From contig JAMXBB010000006.1 in assembly GCA_024138015.1 (NCBI GenBank), positions 76,084,909-76,148,908 of the forward strand: DNA of 64,000 nt, in the 5' to 3' direction. Under the pieces are notes generated by a model. The model had not been told where the DNA came from. It made no database searches and saw only the letters and a program-made list of their open reading frames with translations. A program made the translations under genes and the position numbers. Of the stretch, positions 34,426 to 45,844 are shown one piece after another (within the stretch, counting starts at the first letter, position 1; each line of letters starts with the position of its first letter). This DNA comes from Lumnitzera littorea (Eukaryota > Streptophyta > Magnoliopsida > Myrtales > Combretaceae).

Positions 34426-35410
34426 GTGCTTCTTTTAGTGAGGAAACTCTTAGAAGTAAGAGAAGTTAAGAATTGCCCAACCGAAGTGAGAGCTTTCCTA
34501 GAAGAGTATTTCGATCTATTCCCTACTGAGATGCCGAAAGGTTTACCACCCTTAAGAGGCATTAAACATGGCATTAATCTTCAGCTTAGAGTAGCCCTAC
34601 TGAACTGACCTACTTATAGGGTTAATCTTGACCAGGCAACCAAGCTAAAGAAGCAAGTTAATGAATTGGTAGATCGTAGCTATGTCCGAGAGAGTATGAG
34701 CCCATGTGATATACCCGCTATGCTACTACCAAAGAAAGATGGGTCAAAGAATATGCATTGATAGCCGTGCCATCAACAAAATTACTGTTAAATATTGATA
34801 TCTGATCCTACGATTAGATGACTTGCTCGATGAGTTGCATGTTGCACACATCTTTTCAAAGATAGATCTGAAGAGTGGTTACCACCAAATACGAATGAGA
34901 CTAAGAGATGAATAGAAGATGGCCTTTAAGACATAGGATGGTCTATTCAAATGGATGGTGATGCCTTTTGGTTTGACAAATGCACCAAGGACTTTTATGC
35001 AGCTCATGAATCATGTAGTGAGGGAATTGATTGCTAAATGCGTTGTGGTCTACTTTGATGACATTCTCGTCTATAGCACCAATCTCATCACCCATGCTGA
35101 ACACTTGAGGTTAGTGTTTGACATCCTCCAAGCCAAGAGATTATTCGGCAACTTGAAGAAATCTATATTCTATCAAAGTGAGGTTGTGTTCCTTGGATAT
35201 GATGTTTCAAGGAAAGGAGTTTGAGGTCATGACAAGAAAGTTAGGGTTGTCCTTGAGTGGCCTATACCGACTAATGCTGTTGAAGTTAAAAGCTTTCATA
35301 TTCTAGCTTAGTTCTATTAGAGATTCATACAAAACTTCAGTTCCATAACTATGCCATTAACTGAATTAACCAAGAAGAACATTGAGTTTAGATGATTAGA
35401 GAAGGCTTAA
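34426..35410 (+). pseudogene. CRM-like reverse transcriptase
   Basis: 34426-34608 is open with FLEEYFDLFPTEMPKGLPPL and RGIKHGINL. Then QATKLKKQVNELVDRSYVRE, SMSPCDIPAMLLPKKDGS, a frameshift near 34750, FSKIDLKSGYHQIRMRL, and from 34955 an open MPFGLTNAPRTFMQLMNHVV stretch with the catalytic YFDDILVYS at 35051-35077. The connection (HLRLVFDILQAKRLFGNLKK) is intact to 35222. It needs at least two frame corrections and several stops to be read through. This is the best RT in the window for phylogeny. Confidence 0.9.
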
Positions 35411-35850
35411 AAGAGTTTTGAAGATGTGAAGTCTAAGCTAATATCTGCTCCAATACTTGCCTTACCGGATTTCGAGAAAGTTTTTGAGGTTGAATGTAAC
35501 GCATCTGGCATCGGCATTAATGCTGTCCTTATGTAGGAGCACTGACCAATTGCTTATTTCAATGAGAAACTCTGTGGTGCTTCTTTAAATTACTCCATCT
35601 ATAACAAGGAGTTCTATGCCCTTGTCTAAACACTATAGAACTAGCAGCATTATCTGTTACCGAGAGAATTCATCATTTGCTCAGATGATGAGTCTCTTAA
35701 GCAGCTTTGTAGACAGTAGAAACTTTCTCAGTATCATGCTAAATGGGTTAAATTCCTAGAGACTTTCTGCTACGTCATCTGGTATAAGAAAGGGAGTGCC
35801 AATATAGTGGCCGATGCTCTTTCTCGTCATCATACCCTTATTACAACTAT
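35411..35850 (+). pseudogene. CRM-like RNase H
   Basis: It reads LISAPILALPDFEKVFEVEC, NASGIGINAVL (first catalytic Asp now Asn), PIAYFNEKLCGASLNYSIYN, KEFYALV, FIICSDDESLKQL, KLSQYHAKWVKFLETFCYVI, then SANIVADALSRHH. Domain order and spacing are normal. A handful of stops. Confidence 0.85.
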
Positions 35851-35989
35851 GTAAGTAAAGGTACTTAGATTCGGTGCCCTACCCGATCAGTATGAATACG
35901 ACCAATATTTTGGGCCCTTAGTGACCAAGTGCAATCTTAGAAGTGTTGTGGATGGGTAATACTTGCATCAGGGGGTCTTAATGAAGGGC

Positions 35990-37208
35990 AAGTAGATTTA
36001 TGTACCGAGTCAATCGGTAAGGGAGCTATTTGTCCGAGAAGCTCATGTCAAGGGTTTAGCCGGTCATTTTGGTGAAAGGAAGACGATTGGACTATTGAAG
36101 GAACATTTCTACTGGCTTGGGATGATGAAGGACGTGCACCGAATACTTGAATGGTGTGGGGTGTATAAGTGTGCAAAAGGGAGGAAGAGCCCTATAGAGT
36201 TTATACACCCTTACCTATCCCCGAGCGGCCGTGAACCGATCTAAGCATGGATTGTATGCTTAGCTTTCCCAGAACTCAAGAAGGCATGACTTGATCATGG
36301 TAGTGGTCAATTGATTCAACATGATAGGCTACTTCATTCCTTACCACAGAATTAATGATGCTTTATTTGTCACTAACCTCTTTTTGCAGGAAATTATGCA
36401 ACTACATAGAGTGTTGAGGAGTATTATATCCGACAGTAACTCCAAATTCACAAGCTTCTTTTGGAAGACCTTGTGGAAGAAGCTCGGTACTAAGTTATTG
36501 TTTGGTACTAAGTTATTGTTTAGTACTTCTTGTCAACCCCAAATAGATGGCCAAACTGAAGTTGTGAACAAAATTTTTGGTAGCCTCCTATGAGCAATTG
36601 TTGGAAAGAATTCGCATGATTGGGATTTATGCCTACTAGTCATTGAATTTGCCTACAATCACTCAACTCACAGCTTGATTGGAACGTCTCCATTTGAGGT
36701 TGTCTACGGACTTAACCTAAACTTACCCATGGATTTGATCAATAGTCTACCTACATAAGGTGAAAGTCAATCCAGCTTACAGTGTATCGAGGAATTCCAT
36801 AAGTTGCATAAGAAGATTGTTGAGAAACTGGCTAATACTGTGGCTCGATAGAAAGAAGTAGGAAGTCGAGGAAGGAGACGAGTCCTTTATGCCCCTAGGG
36901 ACCTTATCTAGATCCATCTTAGCAAGGAACGCTTCCATAGCAAGAGGATGAACAAACTATCTTCCAGAGTATATGGACCTTACAAGATCCTTAGGTGCAT
37001 TAATGATAATGCCTATGAGGTTGAGTTACTCGAGGGCTTTGGCATATCTACCACATTCAACATTGCTAACCTGATGCCTTATGTGCCAAATGATGATGAA
37101 GATCATGATTTAAGGGCAAATCTTCAACAACCCAAAGGAAATGATGGGTTATTGACTGCTGATCCAATCACTCATGTACGCCTCAAAGGCCTCCAGTCCC
37201 TCACTTGA
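35990..37208 (+). pseudogene. CRM-like integrase with C-terminal extension into the LTR
   Basis: Zinc-binding end: EAHVKGLAGHFGERKTIGLL and CGVYKCAKGRKSP (one Cys changed). Core from 36321: FIPYHRINDALFVTNLFLQE, ISDSNSKFTSFFWKTLWKKL, QIDGQTEVVNKIFGSLL, then EFAYNHSTHSLIGTSPFEVV, YGLNLNLPMD. C-terminal part 36948-37208 is open: MNKLSSRVYGPYKILRCIND, NAYEVELLEGFGISTTFNIA. The frame passes the LTR start at 37142 and stops at 37206-37208. An 18-bp exact tandem duplication (36486-36521) doubles GTKLLF. No full chromodomain can be shown by eye. Confidence 0.85.
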
Positions 37209-38037
37209 AGGATTCTTTCTCGTCAACCTACCAATAACAAGAGAATGTATACTGAAGGAGGATGGTTGAATTCCCTAACGGCGATGGGTGGTTATACTAT
37301 GCTCTGTTCGTATGCCTATGTTAATAATCTTTTCACCAAAAGCTTTGTATTGAGTGATTTAACTTACAGCTATCAAGAGTTCCTTGCCAAGTAAGGAGAC
37401 CTAACCATCTTCTTTCCGAGTTTTCTCTTATGGCACCCCTATACGTTTTGGTACCTTTGTCATCGCAACATCTTAATCTCTTTCATTTGCTGTACATAAA
37501 GAACTTTGTACGAAACCAGTATTGCATTGCCACCTATCATCTTTATTTGACATTATACTACTTTTTCATTTTTGTCTTTTATCCTTTTTACCCTTTTTTG
37601 TATGTATTAGAAATCCTCTTTTTGTATATGCCTTTTTGTAATTTTAGTATTTGTGTTGTTACCCTAGGAACTTACTATAAATAGTTCCTTCTCCTTATAA
37701 GTCAGAATCTATTCTTACATTAGAAAATAGAAATTTAATATTCCATTCTTGTGAGACAACCTCTCCATATCTATTTTTCAAACACTCTTATGTAATCTTG
37801 CCGAGTAGTTTAGGACTAGTGGCAAGTAGACGTTAAGATTAACTTGTACGTCATATCAAGTGAAGTTTCAAGTCGTGTTGTGTTTGTTGGTGGGTCATAT
37901 CCTCCAAACAATTTTATGTCAGCTACTCTAGGCTTTCATCAACCTTCTTACTCACTCTCCTTCAATATTTCAAAGGACCATCAGTTTCTCACTTCCTATG
38001 GTAAGTCCTAATAATAACTGAGCTCCTAGGTACATCA
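37142..38037 (+). repeat. 3' LTR of large CRM-like element
   Basis: TGATGGGTTA... to ..GGTACATCA, preceded by a short purine run (AAAGGAAA). TATA box CTATAAATAG at 37675-37684. CTGGG follows as the target-duplication partner of CTAGG. Confidence 0.9.
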
Positions 38038-38042
38038 CTGGG

Positions 38043-38587
38043 GCACACTAGGTATCCTAAAGGTCCAAGGATCAATTCCAACTCCAAACATTAGGCAACT
38101 TTTTGTAATCCTTTTTTTGCATCAAAACGCCTTGTGGTGTTTCTTAATTGGCTGGGAAGTCAACCGTTGATTTAATCTTCTTCTAATAGTATCATACAAT
38201 AAGAAGCCCTGATTTTCCTCCATTTTTTTTCTTTTTCTCAAAGTGATATAATCAAATTAGTGATGAAATTGCATTCTATACTTAGAGTAGATCACATTTG
38301 ATCAATTATTTGCTCGAATCAATAATGGAATGTGGATTTAAATCAAACTCAAAAGTTGGAAAAAATTGTTGACTAAGTCATCCATTGCCAATCAAAAAAC
38401 AAGAATTTAGGTATGTTTTAATACAAATTGAATCAATTTAATGGTGTAATTTGTTGATTAATGCTTTTTGGCCAAAAATTTTAATTAAGCACATCAATTT
38501 TGTGGTAAAAAAACCAATTCATTAGTCAAATACCCATTAACATGAAGTTTCAATTTTAGACAATTTAATGAGTTCTCAAATGAAATC
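38043..38587. other. Unassigned AT-rich DNA
   Basis: No gene. It lies between the end of the large CRM-like element and a solo LTR, and is probably the old insertion target shared with the DNA left of 24745. Confidence 0.5.
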
Positions 38588-38922
38588 AAGCATGTCACAA
38601 CCTAAAGGGGGCTCGAGTCATGGTAGTATCGCCATGTAATATGAGAAGATCTATGATCAAGCACCATCCTTAATTAAGGGCCTTCGATATACTACATAAG
38701 GCATTTTACAACCACAACTTCTTCTTATTATTTAAAATCATAACGTCCAATTAAAACTAGCATATACATAAATAAGAGGGAATGTAAGGTTTTCTCTTAA
38801 TAAGAATCATATAGTATTAGGATAACTTATTAATAGTAGTCCAAGCAACTTAATAAACTAAGGATACTTAATTGAAATAGAGAGTTCAAATATAAGTAAA
38901 TTGCTATGCTGGTACAACTAAC

Positions 38923-38961
38923 TTCGGGTATCTTGTGGCCCAACTTTAGCCAAATATCCTA
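38923..38961 (-). other. Putative 39-nt mini-exon in Tekay-type LTR
   Basis: On the minus strand, TTGCAG precedes and GTTAGT follows exactly 39 nt later. Same position in the LTR as 44759-44797 and 1502-1540. Confidence 0.35.
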
Positions 38962-40999
38962 CTGCAATGACAAACTATAGGAGTGTAAGCTCATCTACTT
39001 AGTGAGTAACCTTCCTACCTTACTCATAAATAACACCAAACAAGTTATTAATCAAGCATATGAATGCATGAACAAACATATGCAATACAACGATATATGC
39101 AATTGGCCAATAACTGTGTACAATACGATTTTAATGCCCACTATTAGTTAGGTAAGAAGTATTTAGGTACGCCAGGACCTAGGTATCAAAGTCTAATACG
39201 AAGTCTCTTATCAATAATATCATCCTTAATAGTAAACACAGTATAACCTTGAGTAGAAGGCAACACTCCTTGGAGTCGAGTTGTTTCCAAAGGTCAAGGC
39301 AAGAAAATGTTATATGAAATACATTGTATGATAACAATCTTAATACACAATATGAAACATGGATCCAACTAAGCATGATCTCCCATTCTACTGCATGATG
39401 CTAATGCCCTTGATTTCATGTTATAAGATGCAATGCATGTTCGATTTAATTAAGGGTTAAATATTTATTAGCTTAGATTTACAGGTGACCAAACAATTAT
39501 ATTTAGACACTCTAATATCTTGAACTCTAAAGTAGCAAGCATAGATATTTGAATTATCTTAAGATGTTTTGTAAGCAAGATTAATCATAATAGACACATA
39601 TAATATCCTATATGTCCTAACATGCAACAAGTTCAATTATCTAATATAATTAAATAATTCACTTGCTATAAGCACAAAATAAGTAAAGCAAGAGATGGTA
39701 TACTCACTCAACCATGATACTCAATAGTCCTAGTAGTCCTTAACTACGTCCAACTCAGTATCCTCCTCACTTGAAGAATATAATCAAGGCCTATGAGTAT
39801 TCTATTTGTGTTAGGTAACTAAGCTTATTGCTTACTAACCCTATTTTAGTTGTTTTCATAATTTGGACGTATTTTTTTTTTCATTTTAACTTCGTTTTTT
39901 GTGATCTTATAGTTGTTTTCATCATTTTTGAATGTTTTTTTCATTTGGTGAGGTTATTTCTAAGTTTTTAGGTTAAGCCTAGTTTTGGGTCTTCAGCTTG
40001 GTTTTTGACCTTAGGCTTTATATCTAATAATTTGGGCTCTTTTAAAGTATTTTAATTGGATTTTTTCTACCTAACACTTTAATTTTTTTAATGTAGGCCT
40101 TGGTAATACTCTTATAGGCCTAAATGGGGCCTTTTTCTAAGTTTAAGGCTCTAAACCATTAAGGGGCCTATGGTAGGTGTCTTGGATGGGCCTTTGCGCT
40201 TAGTGGGCCTCTTAATTAACTCACACTAAGCCCTTTAACCTAAGGTTTAGATTTGGTCATTTATTCATATGGGCTCTAAAGTTAGTTCTTTTGGGCTTTT
40301 TAAGCTTAAATCACCTTTAAGGGCTTTAGACCTAAACTTGCTTGTTTTTTGGGGCTTATGCTCAACATTAGAATTAAGTTTAGCCTAATTTTATTAGGTT
40401 TACATGTTTGGACATTAAAGTTATAGGGGTTATTAAAACCATTTTTAGGCCTCTAATTACTAACTAAGCTAGTTTAGGGTCTTAGCTACACTTTAGCCTA
40501 CTTCACTTGGTTAATTAAATCCTAAATCATACTTAACAATAAATAATCACATTATTAAGTTAATAAATTAAATTATACATATTTGATGGGTACATGAAAG
40601 TGGTGGCCACTTAGTGTTCAAACCATTTCTTTCATTTTCATGCAATACTTGTTTTTATGTTGATTTTACTTAAGTAACCTATATTTTTACTCATCTGTAA
40701 CTATAATCATGGCATAAAAATGTGTAGACAAGTGTTGTGATGTTATGTAAGTGGTAGCATGTAAAAGGGAATGGGGCTTTTATCATGCTTCCTGAACATT
40801 TAGTTCTAAAATCAACATTACATTACTTATTAGTGCTATAACTCTCACCAAAGAGTGTTTTTCTTTTACTAACCTTCACTTATTCTTCATGAAACACCCT
40901 AAAACATCTACAACATTGCTGTAAAGTAAAGTTTATCCATGAATATGTAAGTTCTTAATACTATCCTACAAGAAAACAAAAAGGAAAACCAACCTAATC

Positions 41000-41340
41000 A
41001 CTCATCGAAGCAAAGGTATGAATAGCCTCCTTGTATATGTATGCCGTAAGCTTTGTATATTTATAAGGGTATGTATGTGTGTTAAAAGGCTATGGGGATG
41101 TGTGTGGGTGGTGTGGGGCTTAGTAGTGGGTGGTTTGGTATGGTGGTAGTAGTGGTGAAGTAGCTGACAGTGGTATGTGTGTATAGTGGCCAAAGGAAGA
41201 AGATGAGGGGGTTTTTGGGTTTGATCTTTTGAAAAATTTTGTGAGGTTTGTATGTTAAGAAAATAAGAAGAATGAGGGAAATGGGAGGGGTGTAGCCAAC
41301 AAAATGGGGGGAGAGAGAAGGGACCAAATGTGCATTTTTT
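41000..41340. repeat. G/T-biased low-complexity segment in solo LTR
   Basis: Runs such as gtatgtatgtgtg and gtgtgtgggtggtgtgggg, then aggg-rich DNA. It corresponds to the purine-rich 61800-61920 part of the other solo LTR. Open frames of 63-91 codons on the minus strand come from this bias. Confidence 0.6.
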
Positions 41341-41412
41341 TGTGTAAACAAGGACATTGATAAAAAGGGGACTATGTACCCCCTTACTTTATTGCCACTT
41401 AAGGAAAGATCT

Positions 41413-44400
41413 TGTAAACCCTACTTTTAAATGGGCCTATCATTCGACTAAGAGTATTTCCTATACATTCTCAAGGATCAACTAAATTAAGAACTCAAGT
41501 TTTCATTTAAAAAATGAGCTTACTTTTCTAACTCAAAAGCATATTATTGATAAAACCTAAACATAAAGAACTACAGACTCTAAAGTCACTTAAGACCCTA
41601 AACCCTAAAACAATTAAGGATTTTTAACCTTAAGAAACTAATTGATAATTTAATTTGAATAATTTCATTCAACTTTAGAAATTTTCATAATTTTATTTGA
41701 ATTGAATCATAATCTACAAAACAATTCAAGAAGTAAATCCTAAAATAATTTCTTATAAGGCAATTCTCTTATCTTCATGCTTAAGCCTTACATATAAATA
41801 AGTAGACCAACTAATCACCCTAAATGACTTCTCAATTGAGAGTTGGAGTCATTTATCAATTGATAACTTATCAAAAACTAATGATAAGATATTTTCCTTA
41901 TCACCCATTAACTTATACTATATGTAGACAAATTTTCACAAGATTTCACATGCTTAATTTTAATAAATGAGACAAGACAATTCCATGCCCAAAAGAAGGC
42001 CTAATGGCCAATTCTTACATGGCTAAAGGGTAGGGGGAGTGTGGGGCATGCCTTTGTCTTTCATCCATTGATCACTTTATTTTATACTTCACTATTCACC
42101 CCTTAATGCTTACATCATCAAGAGTTATAATTGTTGACTTTTGTGCATGCTACAAGACAATAAAATCAAACTTCTTAAACACGCTTTCCACTCCAATTGC
42201 AACCGGCCACTCTTTCTCCCATTGCTCTCACTTTCAACTTCATTTTTACTTCCTTTTCTCTCACTTTGAAAACCACCCAAAAGAGGAAACACAAAACCCC
42301 ACAAGATCTTACACTTGCAACCACATTCCAAGCACCTACACTCACAGCACTTTCAACTTCACTTTGTTTCTTACATTTGCCAACATTTAAATCTCCTTTA
42401 AGATCCTTTGAACATCCTTCAAACCTCACTTCAAAGGACCAAAACTTAAAGTTCCTAAGAAGGTTGCAAGAAGGAGAAAGTAAGACAAAAGCTTAAGTGG
42501 AAATTTAATGCTCAACCACCATATCTTTGCTTCGTAGATCAGAAAGTGTATCTTATGTTAGTAGTTTAGTATTCATGTTAGAAGACTACTACTTCTTGAA
42601 GATGTGAGTATGACCACAAGTTGATGAAGCATCTAAGACTACCCTAAAAAGTAAACTCATGAAACCCTTGCATGAAAGTTAAACTATGAACATGTAAAGT
42701 TGGTATTTTGTAGAGATACTTATTTAACACTTTGAATAAAAGATTTTAAGTTGAGAAAATCTTGAAATGAGAACTTGAATGAAAGGGAAGCATGCTGGAT
42801 GTGAGGAATTAGGAGTCACTTAGATGTTACTTTCACTGCTATTAAGTTAAATATACTCAAATCTAGGCTTAGGTAAAGGAAGAATCCATCACATGAAGTT
42901 TTATGAGGAAACCAACTTTATAAGACATGAACTATGATATGAGAGTTATGATAAGTATGAGATCTTCTTCTTTCATGTAAAGTATGAGCTAAATAATCAT
43001 CTCATGGAAAAGAAGTCAAGTTAAGATTTGAATACAAGTAACTTAAGTTCATGATCTAATACCTAAACTTAAGGAAATGATGAAACAAGTTGGAAGCCCT
43101 CACACCCAAATCAACCAGATTTGGAACTTTGCTAAAAGAAACTTAAAAATATAATAAAAGTAAGTAAACAAAGTGAAAAGACCAACTAAGGCAAGTATGA
43201 TAAGTGTATTAAGCTTAAAATTCAAAACCGAGCTTAAAACTTCCAAATTGAGCCTCAAACACCAAGTTGAACCTACCTTAAGTTTCTAACTATCAACTTG
43301 GCACAACAATAAAATTTGTTTTAAGACTCTTAAGAATCCCACAAGACAACCCCTAAGCCCAAGAAAGTGACTATCTTTAACTTGGATAAAAAACAAGCCC
43401 ATTTGACAACTTACGCCCACTTCAGAGCCCAAGAAGTGGTTGTTAGCCTTAAGAGTATAAATCAAAGTTGTGAATCTAATCTTAAGGAGTATTTTGAGTC
43501 TATAATAAGATCTTAAGCCTAAGTCCAAAGGATTTTCCCAAGTTATCAAAAAAGCTTATTAACCAAACAAAGCCCAAAAGAGCTTCAAATCATGAGGACC
43601 ACTACTATTCTAACCTATGGACAGGTTTACATGCCTCATCTTGAAAATATAACCTCACCACATTAAATTACACTAAAAAATGATGAAGATTGACTATAAG
43701 ATCATAAAAATTGCATTTAAAACAAGAAAGTTATACGCAATTGAACTTTAAGTAAAAAAACCAGGAAAAATACGAAAACTAGTCAAAAATATAACTTAAG
43801 AGGTTTTAGCTAGTTTTCTAAGTTTTATTTTAAATCCTTATAGTAGTATGATTGTGATGTCTAAGGGACCCAACGTTCGGAGACGACTTACCCCCAAACT
43901 ACTTCGATTGACCTGCATAGCTAAATGAGTGAATTCTTGATGACTCTTTACATGATTTTACTTATAAAATAAATACACCTAAACTTATATATGAAAATTG
44001 GAGGCTTGTGGGATGTGGGAAATGTATGTGTATGAATTTATGATTGAATGCTATGGCTTGTTAATCACATAATAATGGAAATTGTTTGTGATAACTGATA
44101 CATGTGATTGTATAGAATGAAATTGTTTGATCGCAATGAAAAACCAGATTAATCACTTATATGATTAAGAAATTCAATGAATCATGCATTCCCCATAATT
44201 GTATTCAGATAACAACGATTGCTACTTCACGTAGAAGATGGGAAGGGACTCATAGGAGGAGGGCCACCTACGGGAATATGTCATCATTTTTATTGAGTCT
44301 ATATCCTAAGCTAAAGAGCTTACTAGGCGCCAAGAGATGCCAACCGTTAGTGAAGGGCCGTGTCTTATGGCTTCTACTTAAGGCATGTATTTGTAGACTA

Positions 44401-45185
44401 TAAGGGCCACTACATTACTAGACTTGGAATTTTGAAAATATAATTTTTTATTCAAGAAAGAAAGTATATTATATATGGTTTTGTTTTAACTTAAGCACAA
44501 TAGTGCAAATGATATAAAATCCAAGGGCTAAAACCTAGATTTTAGTTTAGGTTAGTTAATTATCTCCAACCTTGACTACAGGGGGTGAAATTCTGAGTTG
44601 TATGCAATTCCTAAGTCACTGCATGCATTGTTTGGCATATTCATTGTTCATACATTTATATGTTTTTGCATCTAATAAATTTCTACCATGTGGTATTAAT
44701 AAGGGTATTTATCTCACTAAGCTCAAGTTTACATCCCAATAGATTTTCTTTGTTGCAGGGAAACCTTTTCATTCATCCGAGCCAAGGCATGCCCGAGGTG
44801 AGTCTTATGTAAAGACGGGTTGGAGCGATCAAAGAGTGGAGAGGAGATTTTGTAATAGTTTTTGTAGATAACTATTTACCTTTATTTTTGTTTATAATAT
44901 AGTTTGAGATTTATGATGCAGTTTCCCTTACGACCTGTATTTGCTTCTAATATTCTTTGGTGTAGAACTTAACGAGTCCATTCGTTTATTTAATTAATTT
45001 ACATCATAGAAGTCAATTTTAGTTAAATTGCTCTATATTACTTATCTATGGGCCTAGTGGTAGCGTAGAGTGGAAGGAGCTTTATATATCGTATGAAAGG
45101 CTTGCAATCAACAAGGGAGTTGATAGTAAACCTTTATACGGTACACAACGATCTACTACGACAATGATATTATTGGATCATGATA
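41413..45185 (+). mobile_element. Tekay-type solo LTR nested in another solo LTR
   Basis: 3773 bp; it starts TGTAAACCCTAC and ends ..GGATCATGATA (original CA mutated to TA). The target duplication GATCT is perfect (41408-41412 and 45186-45190). It is the same family as 58915-62676, in the opposite orientation: 'tcaccccttaatgcttacatcatcaagagtt', 'aaccacttct.gg', 'cggagacgactta', 'cttactaggcgcc' and 'cactgcatgc' all match. Open frames inside (42106-42496, 43286-43549, 44161-44403) have poorly kept counterparts and are not genes. Confidence 0.9.
44759..44797 (+). other. Putative 39-nt mini-exon in Tekay-type LTR
   Basis: TTTTCTTTGTTGCAG precedes the segment and GTGAGT follows, both close to plant splice consensus. 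Length is exactly 39 nt as in two other LTR copies. A spliced leader or subgenomic RNA is inference. Confidence 0.4.
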
Positions 45186-45844
45186 GATCTTATCCCCTTA
45201 AGGTATAAGATATTTTAAAGTCATTAGTACATTTGTCTCTTGGTCCTTAATTAAGCTTAACTTGTAATTAATTAAGATGCAATGATAGTTGGTTATGGAT
45301 TAGGGTTTGATTAGGGTAATTGATAGTAGTTAGGCATAATTAGGCTAGTTAAGTGTAATTAGGATACATTTAGGGTTTTTTTTGAATTTTGATATTACAC
45401 CTTAGTTAAACTAAGTACTTACACATATGCCTAGGGTTTATTTAGGGTTTGATATTCATTAATAGTAATTTAGTTTACATTCGAGCTTGAAAGTTAAGGT
45501 TTTAATTGTTTGGTGATATCAATCACTTTTATTATTGGGTTTAAACTTACTATTATTGTTTATTAGTGGTGTTAAGATATTTGATCACTTAACTAATGCT
45601 TAATGATCTTTTTAGGATTTCAATATCGTCCTAGGATTTTTCAAGTATTAGGGTTCTAAGGGTCCTTGCTTGTTTAGTTAGGGTTTTAAGGCTTACTCAT
45701 TTAGGTTTATAGTTTAAAGCTTAGGCTTAGGTTATTTTATGTAGGGTTTCATTATTATGTTTGAGTGGTTCTAAAGACTATCTAAAGACTTTTTCATCCG
45801 ACTTTGCTTTTGGGTTGCTGAAATTTGGTAAGGTTTACAAAGCA

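Larger units (their letters stand above)
24745..38037 (+). mobile_element. CRM-like Ty3/gypsy element with six tandem gag-PR units
   Basis: The LTRs (24745-25632, 37142-38037) start TGATGGGTTA and end near ACAT(C/T)A. The flanks CTAGG (24740-24744) and CTGGG (38038-38042) form a target duplication with one mismatch, so everything between is one insertion. Order: LTR, primer-binding site, gag N-terminus, six head-to-tail gag-PR units (25983-34074), rest of PR, RT, RH, IN, LTR. Total length is 13.3 kb; with one unit it would be about 6.5 kb. All frames are broken. Confidence 0.9.
38593..45839 (-). mobile_element. Tekay-type solo LTR, interrupted by a second solo LTR
   Basis: Minus strand: it starts TGTAAACCTTACC at 45839 and ends GGTTGTGACA at 38593. 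The target duplication AAGCA is perfect (38588-38592 and 45840-45844). Removing the inserted LTR and its extra GATCT (41413-45190) leaves 3469 bp. It aligns with 58915-62676 in the same orientation ('gtgtaagct.a.ttagtga', 'atgaatgcatgaaca', 'tttgtgatcttatagt', 'catcattttgaatg'). No gag or pol and no primer-binding site: the interior was lost, presumably by LTR-LTR recombination. Confidence 0.85.

Noticed and set aside
42106..42496. Overlapping 94-99-codon open frames
   Set aside because: They lie inside a bordered solo LTR. The counterpart region of the other LTR (61960-62250) does not keep the same frames.
43286..43549. 87-codon minus-strand frame similar to the 60564-60761 frame
   Set aside because: The similarity is explained by both being the same LTR segment in opposite orientation; neighbouring codons are shifted and no start context or domain is present.
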